22,681 nt of DNA, from assembly GCA_947452665.1 (NCBI GenBank), contig CANGEH010000008.1, positions 1-22,681 of the forward strand. The letters are read 5' to 3'. A program made the translations under genes and the position numbers. The notes below the pieces were generated by a model, which ran no database searches, was not told the origin of the DNA, and saw nothing but the letters and a program-made list of their open reading frames with translations. Positions 15,440 through 22,681 of the stretch are shown in pieces. The number at the start of each line of letters is the position of its first letter. The stretch's first letter is position 1. The stretch is from Caulobacteraceae bacterium. GTDB lineage: Bacteria; Pseudomonadota; Alphaproteobacteria; Caulobacterales; Caulobacteraceae.

Positions 15440-16306
15440 ATGACCGATACGGCCGTCCAAATCATTGCCCGTGGCCCTCGCAAGATCGCCGAGGCCGCCG
15501 CCCTGGCTGTGGACGCTGAGGTGATGCTGGAAGGCGCGACCTATTCGATCCTCGAGGAAGACGAAGACCACGATGTCTGGCGCATTGACGCCTTTCCGAC
15601 CACGGACGAAGAGGCCGACCAATTTGTCGCCGTGCTCAGCGGCTTTGAGGGCCTAAAGGTCACCAGCGAGAAACTGGCCGATGCCGACTGGCTGGCCATG
15701 GCCTTGTCGGGCCTGCCGCCCGTGCGCGCCGGGCGCTTTTTCATCCATGGCGTCCATGATCGCGGCCGCGCGCCAGTCAATACGGTCAATCTGCGCATCG
15801 AGGCGGGCGCGGCCTTTGGTACCGGTCACCATGGCACGACGGTCGGCTGTCTTCTGGCCTATGACACCTTGCTAAAAGCCAAGCGTTTTGAGCGTGTGCT
15901 CGATGTTGGCGCAGGCACGGGTGTCCTAGCCATAGCCGCCGCCCGCACGGGCACTCCGGTCGCCGTCGGCACCGATATTGACCGCATCTCGGTGCGCATC
16001 TCCAAGGAAAACGCCAAGGTCAATAAGACCCGCGCTCGCTTTGTCCACGCCTTTGGCCTCAGCCATCGCGCCGTGCGGCAATACGCGCCCTATGATCTAG
16101 TCTTTGCGAATATTCTGGCCCGCCCCCTGGTGTTTTTGGCCCAGGACATTAAGGGCGCGCTCAAGCCCGGCGGCATAGCGATCCTATCGGGCCTCTTACG
16201 CAGCCAAGAGCGCCAGGTCCGCGCCGCCTATCAGTCCAGAGGCTTCAAGGTCGTGCGCCGCATCCACCGCGACGCCTGGTGCGCCTTGGTGTTAAAGCGG
16301 GGTTAG
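15440..16306 (+). CDS. prmA: Ribosomal protein L11 methyltransferase
   Basis: SAM-dependent trimethylation of ribosomal protein L11 in the cytosol. The 288-aa protein has an N-terminal substrate-recognition domain (1-110), the family hallmark GAAFGTGHHGTT at 123-134, SAM motif I VLDVGAGTGV at 153-162, and the catalytic-region motif DLVFANILARPL at 219-230. Length agrees with PrmA (about 290). The start at ATG 15440 is 26 bp after the carB stop, so cotranscription with carB is likely. A palindromic repeat lies between it and the aminopeptidase P gene, on the same strand. The prmA-pepP neighbourhood recurs in alphaproteobacteria as far as I recall. Confidence 0.95.
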   Translation: MTDTAVQIIARGPRKIAEAAALAVDAEVMLEGATYSILEEDEDHDVWRIDAFPTTDEEADQFVAVLSGFEGLKVTSEKLADADWLAMALSGLPPVRAGRFFIHGVHDRGRAPVNTVNLRIEAGAAFGTGHHGTTVGCLLAYDTLLKAKRFERVLDVGAGTGVLAIAAARTGTPVAVGTDIDRISVRISKENAKVNKTRARFVHAFGLSHRAVRQYAPYDLVFANILARPLVFLAQDIKGALKPGGIAILSGLLRSQERQVRAAYQSRGFKVVRRIHRDAWCALVLKRG

Positions 16307-16312
16307 GGCCAA

Positions 16313-16419
16313 GCCCCCCTCCACCGCTTCGCGGTCCCCATCCACCAGTGGGGGAGGATTAAACACCGATAAATCTTCCCCCACCGGGGGAAGTACCGGC
16401 GAAGCCGGGGAAGGGGGGC
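16313..16419. repeat. GC-rich intergenic palindromic repeat element
   Basis: A 107-bp composite inverted repeat in the prmA-pepP gap. Outer arms GCCCCCC (16313-16319) and GGGGGGC (16413-16419) match perfectly. Inside are three hairpins: ACCGC-TTC-GCGGT (16323-16335), CTTCCCCC-ACC-GGGGGAAG (16375-16393) and CCGGC-GAA-GCCGG (16396-16408). It resembles the dispersed REP-like palindromes between genes of Caulobacter, Brevundimonas and relatives, and could attenuate or stabilise the prmA transcript. Confidence 0.75.
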
Positions 16420-16459
16420 ACCAGTTGCAACCCCCACCCAAACCCCCTAAATTCCCTCC

Positions 16460-18265
16460 ATGCGCCAGTCCTTTACCGAATCCACCGATCGCTCCTTTGG
16501 TCCAAAGCACCTGCCCCTAATCCGGCAGGCCATGGCCGCTCAAGGCCTAGACGGCCTGTTGGTCCCGCACGAGGACGAGCATCAGAACGAATACCTGCCC
16601 GATGCCAATGACCGCCTAGCCTGGGCCACCGGCTTTACCGGCTCGGCCGGGGCAGCTGTGGTGTTTGGCGACAAGGCTGCCATATTTGTCGATGGCCGCT
16701 ATACCATCCAGGTGCGCGACCAGGTCGATAGCGCCGTATTGGAAATCCGCAGTCTCGATGACAATGGCGTCGCCACCTATTTGAGCGAACAGGCCAAGTC
16801 CGGTCAGGTGATCGGCTATGATCCGCGCCTGCACAGTCCAGAAACGCTGGAGCGCCTAACCGCCGCGGCCAAGGCCGCAGGCGCGACCCTAAGGCCCGTC
16901 AGCGCCAATCCCCTAGACCAGGCCTGGCAAGATCGCCCTGCCCAGCCTTGCGCCCCGGTCGTTGCCCACCCCGTCGACTATGCCGGTGAAAGCTCTGAGG
17001 CCAAGCGCGCCCGCATTGGTGCAGGCCTTGGCGAGGCCCAGGCCGCTGTCTTGACCGCCCCCGCCTCCATGGCCTGGCTGTTCAATATTCGCGGCGGCGA
17101 CGTGATCCGCTCGCCCCTGCCTTTGGCCCAGGCCATATTGAATAAGGACGGCAGCGCGCAGCTGTTTCTCGACCCCGCCAAGGTCACGGACGAGCTTCCC
17201 GCCTGGCTTGGTAATCAGGTTGCCCTGCAACCGCCCGAAGCCCTGCCCGCCGCCTTGGATGCCCTGGGCGGCCAGACCATCTTGATCGATCCCGCCCAGT
17301 CCTCGGCCTGGTATTTTGATCGGCTAGAGGCCGCAGGCGCCAAGCTTACCCGCGCCATGGATCCGTGTGCCCTGCCGCGGGCCTGCAAAAACACTGTTGA
17401 GGTTGAGGGTAGCCGCAAGGCCCATGCCCGCGATGGGGCGGCCCTGACCCGCTTTCTCTATTGGCTGGCCACGGACGGCCAGGTCTCGCCGCCCGATGAG
17501 CTAGAGGCCGTAACCAAGCTAGAAGCCCTGCGCGAAGCCACTGGCATGCTTAAGGACCTATCCTTTGACACCATTGCCGGGGCCGGGTCCAATGGTGCGA
17601 TCTGCCATTACCACCCGTCAGAGCGGCTTAATCAACGCGCCAAGCTGGGCTCGCTACTGCTGGTCGATTCTGGCGGGCAATATCTCGACGGCACAACCGA
17701 TGTCACCCGCACCGTGGCGATTGGCGAGCCTAGCCAAGAGATGGCGCAGCGCTTTACCTTGGTGCTCAAGGGCCACTTGGCGCTTGGCCGCGTGCGCTTT
17801 CCCGTCGGCACCACGGGCTCTGCGCTCGATGCCCTGGCGCGCCTGCCGCTCTGGATGGCGGGGCTAGATTATGATCACGGTACCGGCCACGGGGTGGGCA
17901 GCTATCTGGGCGTCCATGAAGGCCCGCACCGCATCTCCAAAATGCCCAATAGCGTGCCCCTGCAACCAGGCATGATCGTCTCGAACGAGCCGGGCTTTTA
18001 TAAGGACGGCGAATACGGCATCCGCATCGAAAACCTACAGGTGGTTACCCCCGCCGCCGCCATACCCGGCGGCGAACGCGCCATGCTGGGCTTTGAACAA
18101 CTCACCCTTGCCCCCATCGACCGCCGCCTCATCGTCAAGGCCCTGCTAACCCCTGAGGAAGTCTTGCAGCTCGACGCCTATCACGCGCGGGTGCTGGACG
18201 TGGTCGGCCCCCAGGTGGAAGCCCCCGTGCGAGCCTGGCTGGCGCAGGTTTGTGCTGCGATTTAA
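16460..18265 (+). CDS. pepP: Xaa-Pro aminopeptidase (aminopeptidase P, M24B)
   Basis: Cytosolic metallopeptidase that removes the N-terminal residue from peptides with proline second. The 601-aa protein is the long three-domain form: two creatinase-like N-terminal domains (to about residue 305) and the pita-bread catalytic domain. Dinuclear metal ligands are D403 and D414 (DSGGQYLDGTTD), H477 (GTGHG), E510 (NEPGF) and E524 (RIEN). H486 in VHEGP matches a second conserved His; the spacings D-D 11, H-H 9 and E-E 14 equal those of human XPNPEP1, so the enzyme should be active. No signal peptide. ATG 16460 follows directly after the palindromic repeat with a weak CCCTCC context. No regulatory site seen beyond that repeat. 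Confidence 0.93.
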   Translation: MRQSFTESTDRSFGPKHLPLIRQAMAAQGLDGLLVPHEDEHQNEYLPDANDRLAWATGFTGSAGAAVVFGDKAAIFVDGRYTIQVRDQVDSAVLEIRSLDDNGVATYLSEQAKSGQVIGYDPRLHSPETLERLTAAAKAAGATLRPVSANPLDQAWQDRPAQPCAPVVAHPVDYAGESSEAKRARIGAGLGEAQAAVLTAPASMAWLFNIRGGDVIRSPLPLAQAILNKDGSAQLFLDPAKVTDELPAWLGNQVALQPPEALPAALDALGGQTILIDPAQSSAWYFDRLEAAGAKLTRAMDPCALPRACKNTVEVEGSRKAHARDGAALTRFLYWLATDGQVSPPDELEAVTKLEALREATGMLKDLSFDTIAGAGSNGAICHYHPSERLNQRAKLGSLLLVDSGGQYLDGTTDVTRTVAIGEPSQEMAQRFTLVLKGHLALGRVRFPVGTTGSALDALARLPLWMAGLDYDHGTGHGVGSYLGVHEGPHRISKMPNSVPLQPGMIVSNEPGFYKDGEYGIRIENLQVVTPAAAIPGGERAMLGFEQLTLAPIDRRLIVKALLTPEEVLQLDAYHARVLDVVGPQVEAPVRAWLAQVCAAI

Positions 18266-18524
18266 GGGGGCTGTTTTCTAAGGACCAATTGAGACCTTGC
18301 TGGGACTGCGCCAGAACCTCGCAGTGCATGAGCCCCTTGCTGGAGTATACCCGAACAATACGCTCGACCCTTAACGATCAAAACTTATGCGCGACCTTCG
18401 GTTTAAGACTTCATGCGCTAAAGCGATCTCGGTATTGAGTTTTAAAAACGGGCACATCCAGATTTGATTGTAAAAATTTGGCAGAACGCTACTGTTAGCC
18501 AATCGTTTTTCTTTATTTGCGGGC
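18266..18524. other. Intergenic region, no gene seen
   Basis: This 259-bp gap between pepP and the exported Pro-rich protein gene contains no ORF with a believable start and coding bias. The final 100 bp are AT-rich and presumably hold the promoter of the downstream gene (for example TTGATT at about 18464), but no box pair is convincing. No tandem or inverted repeat of note. Confidence 0.35.
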
Positions 18525-19145
18525 ATGGCAATGAAATCGTCGCTCTTCATACGTACAGCAATTGCCATTCTTGCCGCTAATTGCGTATTCGCGGGCCCTG
18601 CCGCGGCGGCGGTTGATGAAGTCGCACCGCCTGAGATCGCGATCACTGAGCCCGCTGATCAAGCGCCGCCAATGGATACGGTCGTCGATCCAGACGCACA
18701 CCTGGCCATTATGCCCGTGGTATACATCGATCCGACCATGGATGGGCCGCAAGAAGCCGAGGGCCCCGACCCACACCCTGTGCCGGACGAACTAATTACG
18801 GCGGAAGTGGTTGCTGAACCGCCCCTGCCCGACCAACCCAACCCTGTTGGCGAAGTCTCTGAACCGCCGTTACCAGAGGGGCCGATCGTGCTTATCGAAC
18901 CCGAGGCGCCACAACTTCTTGACGTGCTGGTGGTGGCCGTTGAAACGCCTGAGCCGCCGCTCCCCGATGAGCCAATCCGCGTTGTCTATTACAGCCTTGG
19001 GGGTGAGGGTTTCGACCCAACCGTTTTGCGCAATTTTGGTCTTGAGGAAGATCCGGCGGCCGCGGCCGCCGAGCGTGTCATGGCCAAGGTTGTAGACCAG
19101 GCTGCTGACACAGCTGTCCAGCCCTTGACGCCCGCGCCCCTTTAG
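18525..19145 (+). CDS. Exported proline/acid-rich repeat protein, unknown function
   Basis: Secreted or periplasmic protein of 206 aa, not assigned to a family. Residues 1-28 are a signal peptide (MKSSLF, hydrophobic core, AGPAAAA with cleavage near AVDE). The mature part is extended and low in complexity: very rich in Pro, Glu, Asp, Val and Ala, with no Cys and few Lys or Arg. It contains an octapeptide repeat EPPLP-x-x-P at residues 98, 113 and 143 (EPPLPDQP, EPPLPEGP, EPPLPDEP). The C-terminus is Ala-rich and helical. Start at ATG 18525, or 18531 in frame; neither has a strong ribosome binding site. The gene is followed 65 bp later by an outer-membrane barrel gene on the same strand, so they may form one unit. 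A spacer role across the periplasm is only a guess. Confidence 0.72.
   Translation: MAMKSSLFIRTAIAILAANCVFAGPAAAAVDEVAPPEIAITEPADQAPPMDTVVDPDAHLAIMPVVYIDPTMDGPQEAEGPDPHPVPDELITAEVVAEPPLPDQPNPVGEVSEPPLPEGPIVLIEPEAPQLLDVLVVAVETPEPPLPDEPIRVVYYSLGGEGFDPTVLRNFGLEEDPAAAAAERVMAKVVDQAADTAVQPLTPAPL
18816..18974 (+). repeat. Three imperfect octapeptide-coding repeats (EPPLPxxP)
   Basis: Codons for EPPLP-x-x-P occur at 18816, 18861 and 18951 in one frame. The nucleotide copies differ at several third positions (GAACCGCCCCTGCCC, GAACCGCCGTTACCA, GAGCCGCCGCTCCCC), so the repeat is conserved at protein rather than DNA level, which suggests selection on the peptide. Confidence 0.7.
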
Positions 19146-19210
19146 TCCCGGCGGCCTTTTCGACATACGGTCGTCTCGGCCGCATTTGCGCTCCCTCGCC
19201 TAGGTCTATT

Positions 19211-20170
19211 ATGTCAATTGCGGCCTTGGGCTCGATGTCAAAGCCAAACCCCTATTTTGTCTGGCTCAGCCTCGGTTGCGCCTTAAACATCATGGCCTTC
19301 TCTATTGACGGGCCGGCACAGGCGGCGGTAGCGGACCCCTGGAACCTAACCCTTGGCCTCGGCGGCGAATACAATACCAGCATATCGGTCGAGGCCCTCG
19401 ATACCGGCCGCAAGACCGGCGATTCCGCGGCCAACCTCTCCGCAGCCGTCGGCTATACAGTCTCCAAGGCCCCGAAGGCATCCTTGCGCCTGTCTTTTGG
19501 CCTCGATCAAAGCCTGCACAAGGCCGCCCCCACCTATGACCTTCTCACCCAATCCTTTGGCGTCGCCGCCGGCACCAGACTTGGCAAGGCCGATCTGGGG
19601 CTTGATTATCAAGCCTATACTATGCGCCTAGGCTCAAAGCCGTTTTTGGATATGCAGGTGCTTAATCCCTCGGTCAGCGGCTTTATCAGCCCGCATCTGT
19701 GGCTAAGGGGCGGTTATGGCTATGCGCAAAAGACCTTTGCCACGGCCAAGACCCTGGATGCCAACACCCAGTCTATCACTGCCGATGCCTATTATCTGCT
19801 GCCGCGTCACAAGGCCTATCTTGGCTTGGGTGCGCGCTATGAGCTGGAAAATGCGGTTAATCCGGCCCTTAGCTTTCAAGCCTATCAGCTCAGCGCCAAG
19901 GCCCAGATGCGCGCCAAGCTCCTTGGACGACCCGCAAAGTTTGCTCTGGGCTATCAATACAGGGCCCGCGATTACGACGCCATCACCCCCGCAATTGGCG
20001 AGGCCCGCCAAGACCGCCGATCCAGCTATACCGCCTCGGCCGAACTTGCCCTAACCCCCACCCTCACCGCCAAATCCCAATTTCGCCACACGGCCCGCAT
20101 CTCCAACTACCGCCCCGCCGACTACGTGGAAAACCTGGTGTCATTCATGTTGGTTTATCGGCTGAGGTGA
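19211..20170 (+). CDS. Outer-membrane beta-barrel protein
   Basis: Predicted outer-membrane barrel of 319 aa. An N-terminal export signal ends with AQA near residue 38 (mature start AVADPWN). The mature chain shows alternating hydrophobic/polar strands with abundant Gly, Tyr and Ala (LTLGLGGEYNTSI, LRLSFGLDQSL, LWLRGGYGYAQK, AYLGLGARYEL, FALGYQYRARDYD). It ends in a strand-like VSFMLVYRLR rather than a classical terminal Phe. The block with YRARDYD followed by SNYRPADYVENLVSFML resembles C-terminal barrels of TPR-linked or surface-assembly OMPs, but here there is no TPR part. ATG 19211 is the annotated start; ATG 19235 (MSKPNP) would give a shorter, more typical signal. It follows the Pro-rich exported gene. 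Localisation is likely; function unknown. Confidence 0.78.
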   Translation: MSIAALGSMSKPNPYFVWLSLGCALNIMAFSIDGPAQAAVADPWNLTLGLGGEYNTSISVEALDTGRKTGDSAANLSAAVGYTVSKAPKASLRLSFGLDQSLHKAAPTYDLLTQSFGVAAGTRLGKADLGLDYQAYTMRLGSKPFLDMQVLNPSVSGFISPHLWLRGGYGYAQKTFATAKTLDANTQSITADAYYLLPRHKAYLGLGARYELENAVNPALSFQAYQLSAKAQMRAKLLGRPAKFALGYQYRARDYDAITPAIGEARQDRRSSYTASAELALTPTLTAKSQFRHTARISNYRPADYVENLVSFMLVYRLR

Positions 20171-20449
20171 GGGGGGCTATGCGAAGCCAAGGATCTGCGA
20201 AATCAGCAAGGGGGTCGTCTGCATCAATCCAGCCAGCACCAGGCGCTCCAATCAGGACATTGGCCGCAAGCTCACGCGGGTTTGGGGCGGGGTGTCAAGA
20301 GCGATTGCGGGGGGGGGTATAGGAGCCTTAGTGCCAAGCGGAGCGGTGAAGCCCCGACCGCGCGATTTCGCCGTCAATCGGGCGGCACCCAACACCGAAG
20401 AGTGAATCATGGTACAATTTAGCGTTTATCAGTCCTTGGGGGTGTTGTC
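20171..20449. other. Intergenic region with G9 tract and possible gene remnant
   Basis: This 279-bp gap between the barrel gene and the SIR2 gene contains no complete gene. A run of nine G lies at 20309-20317. On the minus strand, bases about 20296 down to 20160 are open with coding-like codons (for example RELAANVLIGAPGAGWI) but with a stop immediately upstream and no start codon, so this may be the relic of a broken gene. A 14-codon ORF precedes the SIR2 start. Confidence 0.4.
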
Positions 20450-20453
20450 GTGA
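20409..20453 (+). CDS. Possible 14-codon leader ORF overlapping the SIR2 start
   Basis: ATG 20409 opens 14 codons (MVQFSVYQSLGVLS) and stops at TGA 20451-20453, which overlaps the SIR2 GTG start by two bases (GTGA). An in-frame stop just upstream shows that it is a separate short ORF. The overlap would allow translational coupling. Weak GAAGAG upstream. It may equally be chance. Confidence 0.22.
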   Translation: MVQFSVYQSLGVLS

Positions 20454-22195
20454 TTGATCTGCCTGCATTTGATGCGCTTGCCCTTTCCCTTCACCATAGT
20501 CCCGGGACCCATGCACTTCTTGTCGGCTCCGGTCTATCACGTGCGGCGGGTATCCCAACTGGTTGGGAAATCACAGTGAACTTGATCAGCAGGCTAGCCG
20601 CACTGGAGAGCGTTACCGAAAGTGAAGATTGGGAGGAATGGTATCGCGTTAAGTACAACAAAGAACCGAGTTATTCAGAAATCCTCGACACCTTGGCTTC
20701 AACCCAATCGGAACGGCGGGCGGTCCTTGAAAGCTTCATTGCGACTGACGACGACGGTGAGCCGAGGAAGCCGACGAAAGCGCACCACGCCATTGCCCAA
20801 CTCGTTGCCTCGGGCTCGGTGCGCGTGGTTATCACGACCAACTTCGACCGACTGATCGAGGCGGCGCTTCGGGACGCGGGCGTTGAGCCGACCGTGATCG
20901 CAAGCGATGACGCTATCGCCGGGGCGACGCCTTTGGTGCATGCGAAATGTACGGTCATCAAGGTTCATGGCGACTATCTCGATGCCCGCATCAAGAACAC
21001 CGATGCTGAGTTAGCTGGCTATTCGCCTGCCATGAACGCCTTGTTGGATCAGGTCTTCGACAATTTCGGGCTGTTGGCTGTCGGCTGGTCAGGCGAATGG
21101 GATACGGCATTAAGGTCGGCGATCCAGCGCACGCCGTCGCGGCGATACCCGTTCTATTGGGCGGCGCGTGGATCAGTTGGACCGCTGGCACAAGACCTGA
21201 TTGACCAGCGCGGTGGTCGTATCTGCTCGATCACCGATGCCGACAGCTTCTTCGCGAAGCTCGGGGAAACACTGGTAGCGCTAAAGCAGGCATCGCGTCC
21301 GCACCCGCAAAGCGTCGAGATGGCGATTGCCTTGGCCCGTCGCTACTGCCGTGATGACAAGTTCGCCATGGAGTGGGCTGCGTTTCTACACGATGAGGTG
21401 GAAAAGGTTCGAGGCTGGGTTGCGGGGCCGGAATACCCTAAAAATGAACTCAACAAAGAAACCTTCAATGCTACAATCGACGCGTTTATCAGCAAGACAG
21501 AGGTTCTTCGTCGGTCCTGCTTGATTTGTGGACGCTGGGGTACTGAAAACGCAAACAAATTAGTAGTGCGTGCAATTCAAAGCCTGAGTTTCGCTGCGGG
21601 GTTTCAGGGTGGTTGTAATTCGAATAATAGCCTGAAAGAATTTGGCGCGAGCCTTGTTTTCTATTGGAATTTAGCTGGTCTCGTATACGGAAACCGCTGG
21701 ATTCTTACTTGCGAATTAACCCATTTAGAATTGGAGACTGATACAAATATTAATCGCGCAGTATTATTACTACCGCCGAGTGCATTCGATTACATAGATT
21801 GGAAATTTATAATCGGCGAGGAAAAAAAGGTTACCCCTGTTAGTAATTTTTTGTTTTATCATTTCAGTGTTGATGCGACTAAAGATGTGTCCGCTAGCGA
21901 AAAGCAGACCGATGCTCTATTTGACCAGGTAGAGTTTTTGATTTCTTTAGAAGCGGCAGTCGTTCGGCTGAAGCTGGTTCAAGATACAGGGCTGCGGTTT
22001 TGGATACCTTTCGGCCGTTATTTGTGGAAATCTAGGGGAGCAAGTTGGTTGGAAGCTATAGCGAAGTATGAAGCACTTCCCGACGCAAGCCCCTTGTATG
22101 CTGCGGGTCTTTTGGGTGGTAGCAAGAGCGCAGCCGAGCCAATCTTTGCGGAAGTGAAAGATTTCCTGCCAAAAGTGCGCCATAATTGGTTATAG
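20450..22195 (+). CDS. SIR2-domain protein, probable antiphage NADase
   Basis: Probable abortive-infection effector of 581 aa. Residues 1-280 form a SIR2-like domain: Rossmann loop LLVGSGLSRAAGIPTGWE (24-40), VVITTNFDRLIE (127-137) with the NAD-ribose-contacting N131 and D133, and the catalytic His in KVHGDY (H173). Numbers are close to the N133/H171 pair of the DSR2 defence NADase. Residues from about 328 form a C-terminal domain I do not recognise, presumably the phage sensor or oligomerisation part. In the DSR, Thoeris and pAgo-linked systems, SIR2 domains deplete NAD+ on infection. GTG 20450 has GGGGG at 20438-20442 before it. No partner gene is adjacent, so it would act alone. G+C falls from 67% (20821-20880) to 35% (21841-21900) by hand count. 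The neighbour is tRNA-fMet, a common insertion point. Confidence 0.87.
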   Translation: MIDLPAFDALALSLHHSPGTHALLVGSGLSRAAGIPTGWEITVNLISRLAALESVTESEDWEEWYRVKYNKEPSYSEILDTLASTQSERRAVLESFIATDDDGEPRKPTKAHHAIAQLVASGSVRVVITTNFDRLIEAALRDAGVEPTVIASDDAIAGATPLVHAKCTVIKVHGDYLDARIKNTDAELAGYSPAMNALLDQVFDNFGLLAVGWSGEWDTALRSAIQRTPSRRYPFYWAARGSVGPLAQDLIDQRGGRICSITDADSFFAKLGETLVALKQASRPHPQSVEMAIALARRYCRDDKFAMEWAAFLHDEVEKVRGWVAGPEYPKNELNKETFNATIDAFISKTEVLRRSCLICGRWGTENANKLVVRAIQSLSFAAGFQGGCNSNNSLKEFGASLVFYWNLAGLVYGNRWILTCELTHLELETDTNINRAVLLLPPSAFDYIDWKFIIGEEKKVTPVSNFLFYHFSVDATKDVSASEKQTDALFDQVEFLISLEAAVVRLKLVQDTGLRFWIPFGRYLWKSRGASWLEAIAKYEALPDASPLYAAGLLGGSKSAAEPIFAEVKDFLPKVRHNWL

Positions 22196-22328
22196 GCGGT
22201 AAAACAATCGGATATAGTGAGGCGACCCCTTACTTCTAAAGAAGTTGATATTTTGGACCATTGATATTTCGGTCATGAGCCTTTCGGCTAACCGGGCGTC
22301 AGTTCGGATTGTTGTGTGAAGGGAAATT
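22196..22328. other. Convergent intergenic region with small hairpins
   Basis: This 133-bp gap lies between the SIR2 stop and the 3' end of tRNA-fMet, where transcription converges. ACTTC-TAAA-GAAGT (22232-22245) followed by a T-rich run on the plus strand may be a weak terminator for the SIR2 gene. AGCC-TTTC-GGCT (22278-22289) forms a GAAA-tetraloop hairpin on the minus strand and may end the rRNA operon transcript, though a clear U tract is missing. Confidence 0.35.
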
Positions 22329-22409
<81 letters not shown>

Positions 22410-22431
22410 TCTTATGGTCGGACTGAATTGC

Positions 22432-22481
22432 GCAGCCCGGAGTCTTAGTGGCGGGATTTTTGACAAAATCCCTGGGGCTGC
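22432..22481 (-). other. Nested hairpin between 5S rRNA and tRNA-fMet
   Basis: The inner stem GGGATTTT (22453-22460) and AAAATCCC (22465-22472) is perfect over 8 bp with loop TGAC. It is enclosed by GCAGCCC (22432-22438) and GGGCTGC (22475-22481), also perfect. In the rRNA operon transcript (minus strand) this lies between 5S and the tRNA and could be an RNase III or other processing site, or an inserted palindromic element. Confidence 0.55.
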
Positions 22482-22496
22482 TCCACCCCGCGTCAA
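22475..22496 (-). repeat. 22-bp direct repeat, copy 2 (orphan tRNA 5' fragment)
   Basis: Exact second copy of the 22 bases at 22388-22409, but not followed by the rest of a tRNA; the next bases belong to the hairpin. It is therefore a duplicated tRNA-fMet 5' fragment, located upstream of the intact tRNA in the operon transcript. Confidence 0.85.
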
Positions 22497-22568
22497 GGAC
22501 GGTAGGTGTGCGTTGTTATGTATGAAGGGTTTTGATGAAGGTGTGTTGCTTTGCATCGCTCTTATAGA

Positions 22569-22681
22569 CCTGGCGGCGACCTACTCTCCCGCGCCTTGAG
22601 ACGAAGTACCATTGGCCCAGGGAGGCTTAACGACCGAGTTCGGAATGGGATCGGGTGGGGACCTCCCGGCATAGCCACCAG
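22569..22681 (-). rRNA. rrf: 5S ribosomal RNA (5' end cut by window edge)
   Basis: On the minus strand the sequence from the window edge reads CTGGTGGCTATGCCGGGAGG, continues through CCCATTCCGAACTCGG (the conserved loop region) and ends GAGAGTAGGTCGCCGCCAGG. The terminal stem CTGGTGGC/GCCGCCAG can pair. About 113 nt are present, so only a few 5' nucleotides should be missing. It belongs to an rRNA operon that continues beyond the right edge, with tRNA-fMet downstream. The 3' end is placed to within a few bases. Confidence 0.95.

Noticed and set aside
20278..20300. Left attachment site matching the tRNA-fMet 3' end
   Set aside because: TTTGGGGCGGGG resembles TTTGGGTGCGGGG at the tRNA end but the match is about 12 bp with an indel in G-rich sequence, and no integrase is present.

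Overview
The window is a chromosomal stretch of a GC-rich alphaproteobacterium. The carB, prmA and aminopeptidase P cluster, the 5S rRNA followed by initiator tRNA, and the GC-rich intergenic palindrome all fit Caulobacterales or Hyphomonadaceae-like bacteria. The order-level assignment is inference; the class-level one is firmer. No IS element, prophage or CRISPR array is visible.

Layout. (1) 1-1732: an NAD(P)-binding epimerase-like SDR, then a complete mqsR-mqsA toxin-antitoxin pair (toxin first, overlapping stop/start) with a near-consensus MqsA operator in the 37-bp gap before mqsR. (2) 7345-1729, minus strand: a compact run of TMEM165/GDT1-type Mn/Ca exporter, free methionine-R-sulfoxide reductase, a 1101-aa single-chain acyl-CoA carboxylase (biotin carboxylase, BCCP and carboxyltransferase in one chain) and an MFS transporter; the MFS gene ends tail-to-tail with mqsA, overlapping by 4 bp. 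(3) 7434-8735: an exported amidohydrolase of the Xaa-Pro dipeptidase type, divergent from the exporter across a short gap that holds a perfect 12-bp palindrome. (4) 8740-11960: an AT-richer accessory stretch with four genes I cannot assign to a pathway (368-aa hypothetical, 135-aa hypothetical, coiled-coil protein, winged-helix regulator), including a roughly 500-bp extremely AT-rich divergent intergenic region. (5) 12129-18265: conserved core genes carB, prmA and pepP, with a palindromic repeat between the last two. (6) 18525-20170: two exported proteins, one Pro/acid-rich with a threefold octapeptide repeat and one outer-membrane beta-barrel. (7) 20450-22195: a SIR2-domain protein of the kind used in NAD-depleting antiphage defence, whose C-terminal half has a sharply lower GC content than its SIR2 half. 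(8) 22329-22681, minus strand: initiator tRNA-fMet and 5S rRNA, the distal end of an rRNA operon, with a 22-bp duplicated piece of the tRNA 5' end and a hairpin between them.

How it fits together. Regions 2 and 5 are metabolic or housekeeping genes. The accessory content consists of mqsRA (stress or defence TA), the SIR2 protein beside tRNA-fMet (likely abortive-infection defence) and the orphan island in region 4. The best candidates for something not yet described are the composition-chimeric SIR2 effector, the orphan island with its nested operators, and the duplicated tRNA segment with an atypical initiator tRNA.
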